Positions 1 through 6,239 of a stretch of 8,473 bases of DNA are shown in pieces (the stretch's first letter is position 1; every line of letters starts with the position of its first letter). A model generated the notes under the pieces. It saw only the letters and a list, made by a program, of their open reading frames with translations. It was not told where the DNA came from and did not search any database. The translations under genes were made by a program, and so were the position numbers. The stretch lies in the NCBI GenBank assembly GCA_947631885.1, contig CANRMZ010000045.1, positions 1 to 8,473 of the forward strand, in the 5' to 3' direction. Source of the DNA: an uncultured Bacilli bacterium. GTDB taxonomy: Bacteria; Bacillota_I; Bacilli_A; RF39; UBA660.

Positions 1-635
1 TTGTTAATTTAGGAAGTAGCAGTACTACGCTTTCAATATTTAATAAAGGAATTCTCACTTCTTGTGAAGTTATAGATATTGGTTCAAGTACCATAGATAG
101 TGATATTGCGTATATTTTTAAGGTTTCTAAGAAAGATGCTACCTATTTAAAAGAAAAGCTTGTTGTAGCAGACTTACATATAGCTCAGCCATCAGAAAGC
201 GTTATGCTTGAAGATGTGAATGGTGAGAGCATAAAGGTAAGTCAATATGATGTAAGTGCTGTGGCTCTTTCAAGATTAAATGAGATCTTTAATTTAATTA
301 AAAAACAAATTAACCTCTTAACAAAGAAAGAAATTAGTTATATAATAGTTTCAGGAGGAATAAGTGAACTTGGCTCATTTTCCAATTTCCTAGATAGCGT
401 CTTTGGTAACAAAGGAATTGTTGGAAATACATCAGAAATTGGGGCAAGACATAATAAATATTCCGTAGCACTTGGTATGATAAAATACTATAATAGTCGC
501 TTAAAAATGAGAAATGCTGAATATTCAATTTTCTCATTAGATGAACAAGAAGAATTCGGAGGGGCACATAAAAGAGTAAATATATCTGATAATTCATTAC
601 TTGGAAAAATATATGGATACTTTTTTGACAATTAA
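1..635 (+). CDS. ftsA: Cell division protein FtsA, C-terminal part (5' end outside window)
   Basis: This is the last 210 residues of an actin-like FtsA. The reading frame is open from base 3, so the gene starts before the window. FtsA tethers FtsZ filaments to the membrane and recruits later divisome proteins. Visible landmarks are a phosphate-2-like loop right at the left edge (VNLGSSSTT), an adenosine-loop motif (VSGGISELGSF) about residue 118 of the fragment, and a C-terminal amphipathic stretch (SLLGKIYGYFFDN) matching the membrane-targeting helix of the family. The position directly before ftsZ supports the call. The phosphate-2 loop is unusual: the family normally has Asp-x-Gly-Gly-Gly-Thr, whereas here Asp is Asn and the Gly run is Ser. 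An internal ATG at 204 is not a real start, because homology continues upstream of it. The stop codon overlaps the ftsZ ribosome binding site, so the two genes are probably co-transcribed. Confidence 0.9.
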   Translation, partial: VNLGSSSTTLSIFNKGILTSCEVIDIGSSTIDSDIAYIFKVSKKDATYLKEKLVVADLHIAQPSESVMLEDVNGESIKVSQYDVSAVALSRLNEIFNLIKKQINLLTKKEISYIIVSGGISELGSFSNFLDSVFGNKGIVGNTSEIGARHNKYSVALGMIKYYNSRLKMRNAEYSIFSLDEQEEFGGAHKRVNISDNSLLGKIYGYFFDN

Positions 636-644
636 GGAGGGTAC

Positions 645-1700
645 ATGTCAGATTTAATGATGGATCAAATCGCAAAGATTAAGGTTGTAGGTGTCGGTGG
701 CGGCGGATGTAACGCTGTTAACCGTATGATAGAAGAAGGCGTCCAAAGCGTTGAATTCTATGTTGTAAACACTGATTTGCAAGTTTTAAACAATTCTTAT
801 TGCGAGAATAAAATTCAAATAGGAAAAAATATTACGGGAGGCCGTGGAGCAGGTGCTAATCCTGAAGTTGGTCGTGCTGCTGCCCTAGAAAGCAAATCTG
901 AATTGGAAGAAGCTTTAACGGGTGCTGATATGATTTTCGTTGCCTGTGGCTTAGGTGGTGGAACCGGAACTGGAGCTGCACCAATTATCGCTGAAATTGC
1001 TCAAGAGTTAGGTGCATTAACAGTAGGTATAGTTACTAAACCATTTAAATTCGAAGGTAAAAAGAGAATGGAAAATGCTTTAGTAGGTTTAGAAGAACTT
1101 CGTAAGCATGTTGATACTTTAATTGTTATTCCAAATGATCGTTTAAGAGATATTATTGATAAAACTACCTTCTTCGATGATGCATTTAAAGAAGTTGATA
1201 ATGTTTTACACCGTGGTGTTCAATCAATATCAGACTTAATTGCCGTTACAGGAGTAATTAACCTAGACTTTGCTGATGTTAAAACTGTAATGGAAAAAAG
1301 TGGTACCGCGATTATTGGTATCGGTTGTGCTGCTGGTGAGAATCGTTCGATTGAAGCTGCAAGACAAGCTGTATCAAACTCTCTTCTTGAAGAGACTATT
1401 GAGGGAGCTAAGAATGCTATCGTTAACGTAACAGGTGGTAATAACTTAACTTTATTTGAAATTGAAGATGCTGTTGAAACTGTTAGAGAAGCTGCTAATA
1501 GCGATGTAAATATTATCTTTGGAGCTATCAAAAATGAAAATCTTCAAGATGAAGTTATCGTAACAGTTATTGCAACAGGCTTTGATGATGCAGTAGGAGA
1601 TGAAGCTTTATTTGGCGATGAAGAAATGCCAAAAAGAAAGACTCCTGAATTAACTGACAGCGATTATGAAATACCTCCATTTTTAAGAAATAATGACTAG
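645..1700 (+). CDS. ftsZ: Cell division GTPase FtsZ
   Basis: Tubulin-like GTPase that polymerises into the Z ring at mid-cell and, in spore formers, at the polar septum. The 351 residues show the N-terminal nucleotide fold (VVGVGGGGCNAVNRM, from residue 14), the tubulin signature GGGTGTG at 104-110, the T7 catalytic loop NLDFAD at 206-211, and a C-terminal peptide (DYEIPPFLR, about 339-348) that binds FtsA and other membrane tethers. The conserved core ends near TGF at 311-313, so the linker to the C-terminal peptide is only about 24 residues, roughly half that of B. subtilis. The start at 645 follows AGGAGG at 635-640, which overlaps the ftsA stop. In-frame ATGs at 657 and 660 sit too far from that site. 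Codon use is richer in G/C than in its neighbours, as expected for a highly expressed gene. Confidence 0.98.
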   Translation: MSDLMMDQIAKIKVVGVGGGGCNAVNRMIEEGVQSVEFYVVNTDLQVLNNSYCENKIQIGKNITGGRGAGANPEVGRAAALESKSELEEALTGADMIFVACGLGGGTGTGAAPIIAEIAQELGALTVGIVTKPFKFEGKKRMENALVGLEELRKHVDTLIVIPNDRLRDIIDKTTFFDDAFKEVDNVLHRGVQSISDLIAVTGVINLDFADVKTVMEKSGTAIIGIGCAAGENRSIEAARQAVSNSLLEETIEGAKNAIVNVTGGNNLTLFEIEDAVETVREAANSDVNIIFGAIKNENLQDEVIVTVIATGFDDAVGDEALFGDEEMPKRKTPELTDSDYEIPPFLRNND

Positions 1701-1707
1701 TTCATAA

Positions 1708-1739
1708 TCCGACAAAATTTTTAAAACTATTATTATAAA
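1708..1739 (+). promoter_or_regulatory. Candidate Spo0A box and sigma-A-type promoter of spoIIGA-sigE
   Basis: The 59-base gap between ftsZ and spoIIGA holds TCCGACA at 1708-1714. It is one mismatch from TTCGNCA, the reverse complement of the Spo0A box TGNCGAA. Its last six bases also read as a weak -35 (CCGACA, 4 of 6). TATTAT at 1731-1736 lies 16 bases on, and TATAAA at 1734-1739 lies 19 bases on, as -10 candidates. In B. subtilis the spoIIG promoter is a sigma-A promoter activated by Spo0A, so a box overlapping the -35 fits. The match is short and the region AT-rich, so this is a moderate call. Confidence 0.45.
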
Positions 1740-1748
1740 ATTAAAATT

Positions 1749-1755
1749 AGGTGAT
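1749..1755 (+). promoter_or_regulatory. Ribosome binding site that fixes the spoIIGA start
   Basis: AGGTGAT pairs with seven bases of the 16S rRNA 3' end (complement of TAAGGAGGTGATC). A GTG at 1751 is in frame with spoIIGA but lies inside this site, so it cannot be the start. The ATG at 1760 is correctly spaced and gives the family N-terminus. Confidence 0.75.
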
Positions 1756-1759
1756 ATGT

Positions 1760-2551
1760 ATGACAATATATGTTGACCTAATTTTTTTTATTAATTTTGC
1801 TTATGATTTATTACTATTATTAACTATAAGCATCATTTTAAAAAGAAGAAGGAAAATAAGATATTATATAGCTGCCGCTTTATTTGGAGCATTATCTATC
1901 TTCCTTCTTTTTATAAATATTAATAACATCTTATTATTTTTATTGAAAGTTTTAGTTAGTATTATTATGTGTTTAATTGCTTTTGGTTTTGTTAGCTTTA
2001 ACTACTTAGTCAATAATTTAATATATCTTTATATGACTAGTACAATTCTCGCAGGTTTCCTATATTTTTTAAGTAATGAATTATCATATAAACATGAAGG
2101 GTTAATCTTTTTCTTTGATGGAATGTCTATTAACTATATTTTACTTTTAATTATTGCTCCCATCATTTTAGGAGTCTATGTTTATACTTCTAAAAAATTA
2201 AAAAGCACATATAATCAGTATTATCATATTGAAATTGTATTTGATGATATTCATTTGAAATTGTTATCCTTAATGGATACTGGTAATCATCTAATAGATC
2301 CTCTTACTAAAAAAGGGGTTATTATCGTAAATAAAAAACACCTAAAAGATATTTATAATATTCGCAGTCCTGTGTTTGTAATTTATAAAACTGTGTCTAG
2401 TGAGGGCTTAATGCGCTGTTTTAAGCCAAGCTATATTCTTTTAAATAATCATAAAATATATAATTATTTAATTGGCGAAAGCATGACAAAGTTTGCTGAT
2501 GGAGTAGATTGTTTATTAAATGTTAAATTAATGGAGGATAATTATGTTTAG
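1760..2551 (+). CDS. spoIIGA: Sporulation sigma-E factor-processing peptidase SpoIIGA
   Basis: Membrane-embedded aspartic protease that removes the N-terminal pro-sequence of SigE in the mother cell after a forespore signal (SpoIIR in B. subtilis). The 263-residue protein starts MTIYVDLIFFINFAYD, very like B. subtilis SpoIIGA. It has about five hydrophobic segments in residues 1-143, then a soluble protease domain with the catalytic motif LMDTGNHLIDPLTKK, in which D173-T174-G175 corresponds to the known active-site Asp. It is shorter than the B. subtilis protein (about 309 residues), mainly at the C-terminal end. I chose the ATG at 1760 because AGGTGAT at 1749-1755 is the ribosome binding site; the upstream in-frame GTG lies within it. 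The last eight bases overlap sigE, which implies translational coupling of protease and substrate. Confidence 0.95.
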   Translation: MTIYVDLIFFINFAYDLLLLLTISIILKRRRKIRYYIAAALFGALSIFLLFININNILLFLLKVLVSIIMCLIAFGFVSFNYLVNNLIYLYMTSTILAGFLYFLSNELSYKHEGLIFFFDGMSINYILLLIIAPIILGVYVYTSKKLKSTYNQYYHIEIVFDDIHLKLLSLMDTGNHLIDPLTKKGVIIVNKKHLKDIYNIRSPVFVIYKTVSSEGLMRCFKPSYILLNNHKIYNYLIGESMTKFADGVDCLLNVKLMEDNYV

Positions 2552-3224
2552 AAAACTACTTGATAAATTAAGAAGGAAGTATAAAGAAGTATTTTTCGTG
2601 GGAGCTACTGATAAACTTCCACCTCCACTTAGTAAAGAAGATGAAACTAAATATGTTATTTTAGCCGAAAATGGTGATACAAAAGCTAAAGATAAGTTAA
2701 TAGAGCATAATCTAAGATTAGTAGTCTTCCTTGCTAAAAAATATGAATCAACAGGTTATGATATTGAAGATTTAGTTTCAATTGGATCTATAGGCCTTAT
2801 CAAAGGAATTAATACTTATAAACTATCTAAAAATATTAAACTAGCGACATATGCAAGTAGGTGTATCTCCAATGAAATACTTATGTTTATAAGAAAAAAT
2901 AAGAATCGTAAAGCTGAAGTATCTTTAGAAGAATCGCTTAACTTTGATGCGGAAGGTAATGAACTTCATCTTGAAGATATTCTTGGTACCGAAGATGATG
3001 TAGTACCTAAAGAATTTGAACATAATATGAATAAAGAAATCTTAAATAAAGAAATAGCTAAACTTTCTCAAAGAGATAGACAAATTATGATACTTCGATA
3101 TGGTCTTAATAATTCAAGAGAATATACTCAAAAAGAGGTGGCTAAAATATTAGGCATCTCTCAATCTTATATTTCACGTATTGAAAAGAAAGTAATTAAT
3201 TCCATACAAACTATAACTATGTGA
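2544..3224 (+). CDS. sigE: Sporulation pro-sigma-E factor (mother-cell early sigma factor)
   Basis: Sigma-70 family factor that directs early mother-cell transcription after asymmetric division. The 226 residues include a very basic N-terminus, the processing region EVFFVG at 15-20 followed by LPPPLS at 25-30, region 2 (EDLVSIGSIGLIKGINTY, 75-92, then KLATYASRCISNEILMFIR), and a region 4 helix-turn-helix (YTQKEVAKILGISQSYISR, 194-212). Alignment by eye to B. subtilis SigE (EVYYIGG) puts the SpoIIGA cut at about F17/F18, giving a pro-sequence of about 17 residues instead of 27. The start is preceded by GGAGG at 2533-2537 with six bases of spacing and overlaps the end of spoIIGA. The gene stops at TGA, followed by a convergent terminator. 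Confidence 0.96.
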   Translation: MFRKLLDKLRRKYKEVFFVGATDKLPPPLSKEDETKYVILAENGDTKAKDKLIEHNLRLVVFLAKKYESTGYDIEDLVSIGSIGLIKGINTYKLSKNIKLATYASRCISNEILMFIRKNKNRKAEVSLEESLNFDAEGNELHLEDILGTEDDVVPKEFEHNMNKEILNKEIAKLSQRDRQIMILRYGLNNSREYTQKEVAKILGISQSYISRIEKKVINSIQTITM

Positions 3225-3232
3225 TCACAAAT

Positions 3233-3266
3233 AAAAAAGAACTTTATTTATAAAAAGCTCTTTTTT
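3233..3266. terminator. Bidirectional intrinsic terminator between sigE and the convergent repeat-protein gene
   Basis: The left arm 3233-3243 (AAAAAAGAACT) pairs with the right arm 3256-3266 (AGCTCTTTTTT) with one A-C mismatch, around a 12-base AT loop. The right arm ends in six T on the plus strand, and the left arm starts with six A, which becomes a T run for minus-strand transcription. The location, nine bases after the sigE stop and ten bases from the stop of the opposing gene, fits a shared terminator. The GC core is short, so efficiency may be modest. Confidence 0.75.
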
Positions 3267-3275
3267 AATGCTTTA

Positions 3276-4769
3276 TTAAAATATTGAAATTTGATCGGTA
3301 GGAGCAGGTGGAGTCTTTTTTAAAGCTCTTTTTAAGCCTTTCCTTTGAGCACTTGCTATAAATTTTTGGACAATTTCAATGTTTTCTAATGACATATAAC
3401 TATTAAAAGCATTATTTAAGCAAGTAAAGTCAATGCCGAAAAGATTACTTAAGATGTTAAACATTGCACTTAACTCTTCAGGGCTTTCAGAGAATGTTTG
3501 CCATAATTCTAATATGATTCTCGTTAAATCATCAGCACTTTCACAAGCTATGGTAATAAGTTCCATATCACTGTTAGTGTAGGAACCTGCTATTATTTTA
3601 GCAAAGGCAAAAGCAACATTTATATTTATGAAATATTCATTTTGTAAAACAGTGGTAGCCATATTTTGAAGCTTTGAATCTTGGATAGAAGATATGAAAT
3701 TAGCTCCAATAATTGAAAGACCTTTGGCAATAAGGCTAGTATTTGTTAATAGCTTAAAGCTATTAGCTAGTTGATTTTCATCAGTAGCTTCACTTAATAA
3801 TCTAGCACTTTCTAATATAACTAGAGATGGAATATTAGGAATAAATCTAAAGGTAGTTACTAAATCACAGATATATCTTGCAATAAGGCTAGATTTGGTA
3901 TGCTTTACGAATTCTGCGACATTAAAGGCAATTCCTAAATCATATAAATAAAAATTAGAAAGGATAGTATATGCATATCCTTCGATATCATATGGATTAT
4001 CTTGATTTAAGAAAATTGCTACATCCAAAGCATAAGGACTATTTACTAATTCACTATTTAAAAATACCCGCTTGGCAAGTTCAGCACCCTTTACAGAAAA
4101 ACTTTTAACTGTATCTGCAGCTTTTAGGGAATCAACATTATTGATGACATTTAAATCAGTTAAGATAATATATATTGCTTCACAAGCACATATATTATTT
4201 GCTTCGACCATGATTTGAGCACCTGCAAAGGCGATGTCATTCTTTTGAGCATTCATATTTAAAATTACTTTAGCAGCATAATCAGCATTATGGCTTTCTT
4301 TAGCTTTTTTTATTATCTCAGCAGCTTCATATTGTCTTTGAGCATCTATTAAAAATGATGAAGTTAATACTCCTAAAACATTACGAGCCACAAATTCACT
4401 TTGACATGAAGCTATAGCTTTAGCGCTTGCTAAAAAGTTACCACTTTGCAAAACCAAAGGTTTATTTAATAGGCTATAGATATATTTCATCTTATATTCT
4501 TGATACATATCAATAGATTGTATAAGATTTATTATTTCTAAGATTTCATCACAACTCATATAATAGGCAACTTTTAATGCTACTAAAATACTATACTTTA
4601 ATGAAGGTGTGTTAGTAGAAGCGTCTAAGGCTTTTAAGATTCTATCATCTAGACTAAAAAGCTTATACATTTCAACATCTGTTAAGCGTTCATAATTATA
4701 TAGATTATTATCAGCTAATATTTTGTCATACAAAGTTTTTCTTAAATTATCATTAATACTTTTAATCAT
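3276..4769 (-). CDS. Unrecognised alpha-helical repeat (solenoid) protein
   Basis: I do not recognise a named family. From the ATG at 4769 the protein is 497 residues, with no signal peptide or clear membrane segment, so it is probably cytoplasmic. From about residue 106 to 410 it reads as eight or nine two-helix units of about 33-37 residues. Each has an Ala-rich helix of the type A-x-x-h-A-x-x-I and a second helix ending in N or S. Examples of helix A are YEAAEIIKKA (147-156), SLKAADTV (214-221), IAFNVAEFVKH (280-290), ILESARLLSEA (318-328) and VAFAFAKIIAG (385-395). This resembles TPR/HEAT/Sel1-like scaffolds that bind proteins. A basic, Pro-containing tail follows (RKGLKRALKKTPPAPTD). It lies between sigE and sigG on the opposite strand, with its own sigma-A promoter. 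The farther-upstream ATG at 4793 falls within the promoter region, before the likely transcript start, so it is rejected as the start. Confidence 0.85.
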   Translation of the reverse strand: MIKSINDNLRKTLYDKILADNNLYNYERLTDVEMYKLFSLDDRILKALDASTNTPSLKYSILVALKVAYYMSCDEILEIINLIQSIDMYQEYKMKYIYSLLNKPLVLQSGNFLASAKAIASCQSEFVARNVLGVLTSSFLIDAQRQYEAAEIIKKAKESHNADYAAKVILNMNAQKNDIAFAGAQIMVEANNICACEAIYIILTDLNVINNVDSLKAADTVKSFSVKGAELAKRVFLNSELVNSPYALDVAIFLNQDNPYDIEGYAYTILSNFYLYDLGIAFNVAEFVKHTKSSLIARYICDLVTTFRFIPNIPSLVILESARLLSEATDENQLANSFKLLTNTSLIAKGLSIIGANFISSIQDSKLQNMATTVLQNEYFININVAFAFAKIIAGSYTNSDMELITIACESADDLTRIILELWQTFSESPEELSAMFNILSNLFGIDFTCLNNAFNSYMSLENIEIVQKFIASAQRKGLKRALKKTPPAPTDQISIF

Positions 4770-4773
4770 TTTT

Positions 4774-4781
4774 ATCACCTT
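4774..4781 (-). promoter_or_regulatory. Ribosome binding site fixing the start of the repeat-protein gene
   Basis: On the minus strand AAGGTGAT pairs with the 16S anti-Shine-Dalgarno sequence and ends four bases before the ATG at 4769. It lies downstream of the in-frame ATG at 4793, which shows that the shorter start is correct. Confidence 0.8.
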
Positions 4782-4793
4782 AATTGGCTGCAT

Positions 4794-4822
4794 ATTATAT
4801 ACTTTTTGAATAAAAAAGTCAA
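4794..4822 (-). promoter_or_regulatory. Sigma-A promoter of the repeat-protein gene
   Basis: On the minus strand TTGACT (4822-4817, 5 of 6) is separated by exactly 17 bases from a perfect TATAAT (4799-4794). The predicted transcript start is near 4787, giving a leader of about 18 bases that carries the AAGGTGAT site. It is among the best housekeeping promoters in the window, so the gene should be expressed in vegetative cells. It overlaps the rightward sigma-G promoter. Confidence 0.85.
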
Positions 4823-4837
4823 ACCTAAGACATTATA
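4808..4837 (+). promoter_or_regulatory. Sigma-G promoter upstream of sigG (autoregulatory)
   Basis: GAATA at 4808-4812 fits the sigma-G -35 consensus GHATR. After exactly 18 bases, CATTATA at 4831-4837 fits the -10 consensus CATWMTA in full. The two G that mark sigma-F -10 elements are absent, so it looks sigma-G rather than sigma-F. The transcript start would be near 4844, just before the AAAGGA ribosome binding site. B. subtilis sigG is also positively autoregulated, which supports the reading. Confidence 0.75.
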
Positions 4838-4855
4838 AGACTTGAAAGGAAGAAA

Positions 4856-5632
4856 ATGAGTAATTACAAAGTTGACATAACAGGTATTAATACTAGTAAA
4901 CTAAAAAGTCTTAGTCATAAAGAAAATGTAGCGTTGTTTAAAGCTTTACAAGAGGGTGATAAAAGTGCTAAAGAAAAACTTATAAATGGTAATTTAAAGC
5001 TAGTTTTATCAGTTTTAAGAAATTTTAATCATAAGGGTGTTAATATGGATGATTTATTTCAAGTAGGAGTAATCGGTCTTATTAAAGCTATTGATAATTT
5101 TGATTTATCTTTTAATCTAAAATTATCAACCTATGGTGTACCCCTTATCATGGGAGAAGTAAAAAAATTCTTAAGAGACGGATCAATGGTTAGGGTATCA
5201 CGAAGTGTCAAAGATCTTGCTTATCAAATTCTTAGATTTAAAGAAGACTATATGAATAGAATGGGAAAAGATCCATCGAACAGTGAAATTGCAAATGCTT
5301 TAGGTATTACTGAATATGAAATAGGATATGCTCTTGATTCTTTAAAAGAACCCATGAGTATCTTCGAACCAATTTATAATGATGGGGGAGACACCATTTA
5401 TTTAGAGGACCAAATCGCTGATGTTAAAGAGCAGAATAAAGATAAGGATATGCTAATATCAATGCATAAAGCTTTGAAAATGATTAGTGCTAGAGAAAGA
5501 AATATATTACTTGATCGTTTTGTGATAGGAAAAACACAATCGGAGATTGCTGAAGAACTAAATATTTCTCAAGCTCAAGTATCAAGAATAGAAAAGTCCG
5601 CGATGGAAAAAATTAGGAAAATGATTAAATAG
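4856..5632 (+). CDS. sigG: Sporulation sigma-G factor (late forespore sigma factor)
   Basis: Sigma-70 family factor that controls late forespore genes such as small acid-soluble proteins and germination genes. The 258 residues begin with the SigG-type N-terminus (KVDITGINTSKL, 5-16). They carry region 2 (DDLFQVGVIGLIKAIDNFD, 65-83; KLSTYGVPLIMGEVKKFLRD, 89-108), region 3 (about 116-165), the highly conserved FEPIYNDGGD (170-179), and a region 4 helix-turn-helix (KTQSEIAEELNISQAQVSR, 226-244). B. subtilis SigG is 260 residues, so this one is full length. The start follows AAAGGA at 4845-4850 with five bases of spacing and a very short leader from a sigma-G promoter. SigF is closely related, but the N-terminus and the position after spoIIGA-sigE favour SigG. 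The stop overlaps the ribosome binding site of the next gene. Confidence 0.96.
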   Translation: MSNYKVDITGINTSKLKSLSHKENVALFKALQEGDKSAKEKLINGNLKLVLSVLRNFNHKGVNMDDLFQVGVIGLIKAIDNFDLSFNLKLSTYGVPLIMGEVKKFLRDGSMVRVSRSVKDLAYQILRFKEDYMNRMGKDPSNSEIANALGITEYEIGYALDSLKEPMSIFEPIYNDGGDTIYLEDQIADVKEQNKDKDMLISMHKALKMISARERNILLDRFVIGKTQSEIAEELNISQAQVSRIEKSAMEKIRKMIK

Positions 5633-5640
5633 GTGATGAA

Positions 5641-6153
5641 ATGTTACTTACATGTATAGGTATCTTTTTTGCCAGAGTTTTAGACGTATCTTTTGGCACT
5701 TTAAGAACTGTTTATACCGTTAAAGGAAAAGAGTTAATTGCTTCTGTCATTGCCTTTATCGAGGTTTTAATTTGGTTTATTGTGGCAAGAGAAGCTTTAA
5801 GTGGTCCTTTAGAGCATCCTATCTTAATTGCTGTGTCATATGCCGGAGGTTATGCTACAGGTACGTTAATTGGTACAACTATTTCTAACCTTTTCGTTGA
5901 TGGTTTAGTTATGGTGCAAGCTATTATTGAAAAAAATGATCAAAATTTAATTAATAAAATCAGAAAGCAAGGTTACGGTATATCAATTGTTCCTTTAAAG
6001 AAAGAAGCAGATAATATAAAAAAAGAAATGCTTTTAATTGAAACAAGCAAAAAAAATATAAAGAATTTAGCCAATCTCATTAAAAAAGAAAAGCCAAATG
6101 CTTTCATAATTATAAGTGAAACAAAAATGGTTCAAAATGGCTTATTAAAATAA
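5641..6153 (+). CDS. UPF0316 / DUF2179 membrane protein (YebE-like)
   Basis: A 170-residue protein resembling B. subtilis YebE: an N-terminal membrane part with about three hydrophobic segments (roughly 1-20, 33-50 and 60-88), then a soluble C-terminal DUF2179 domain of beta-alpha type (about 92-165). Family-like motifs are ARVLDVSFGTLRTVYTVKG (11-29), the Glu in AFIEVLIWF (38-46), the Gly-rich SYAGGYATGTLIG (66-78), and KPNAFIIISE near the end. Its biochemical function is unknown; the C-terminal domain is shared with YitT-type membrane proteins. It starts eight bases after sigG, with AGGTGAT at 5631-5637 overlapping the sigG stop, so it is probably translated from the sigG transcript. That raises, but does not prove, a role in the forespore. 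No convincing terminator was seen after it. Confidence 0.85.
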   Translation: MLLTCIGIFFARVLDVSFGTLRTVYTVKGKELIASVIAFIEVLIWFIVAREALSGPLEHPILIAVSYAGGYATGTLIGTTISNLFVDGLVMVQAIIEKNDQNLINKIRKQGYGISIVPLKKEADNIKKEMLLIETSKKNIKNLANLIKKEKPNAFIIISETKMVQNGLLK

Positions 6154-6183
6154 TTTAAAATAGTCGTTTGATTATATCGTATC

Positions 6184-6212
6184 TTGCCATTATTTTCGTT
6201 ATATTATATAAT
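6184..6212 (+). promoter_or_regulatory. Sigma-A promoter of the secreted-protein pair
   Basis: TTGCCA at 6184-6189 (5 of 6) is followed by 17 bases and a perfect TATAAT at 6207-6212. A second TATAAT at 6218-6223 lacks a good -35 (TTCGTT at 17 bases). The expected transcript start is near 6219, about 20 bases before the ATG at 6240. This rules out the in-frame TTG at 6168 as a start. Confidence 0.8.
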
Positions 6213-6239
6213 TTAAGTATAATGCGAGGGATAAGAAAT

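Noticed and set aside
334..675. Minus-strand open frame of 113 codons opposite ftsA
   Set aside because: It overlaps a clear ftsA reading frame, has no ribosome binding site and no recognisable product; it is a shadow frame.
1220..1531. Minus-strand open frame of 103 codons opposite ftsZ
   Set aside because: It lies wholly inside the strongly conserved FtsZ coding sequence and has no supporting signals.
3222..3291. TGA of sigE read as tryptophan (Mollicutes code)
   Set aside because: SigE ends at its expected length at this TGA, a terminator follows, and tryptophan is encoded by TGG elsewhere in the window, so the standard code applies.
6154..6183. AT-rich stretch after the UPF0316 gene as a terminator
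   Set aside because: No GC-containing stem could be found; only weak A/T self-complementarity.
6168..6239. TTG start extending the first secreted protein by 24 residues
   Set aside because: The TTG lies upstream of the promoter (-35 at 6184, -10 at 6207), has no ribosome binding site, and the second copy begins at the equivalent of the ATG at 6240.
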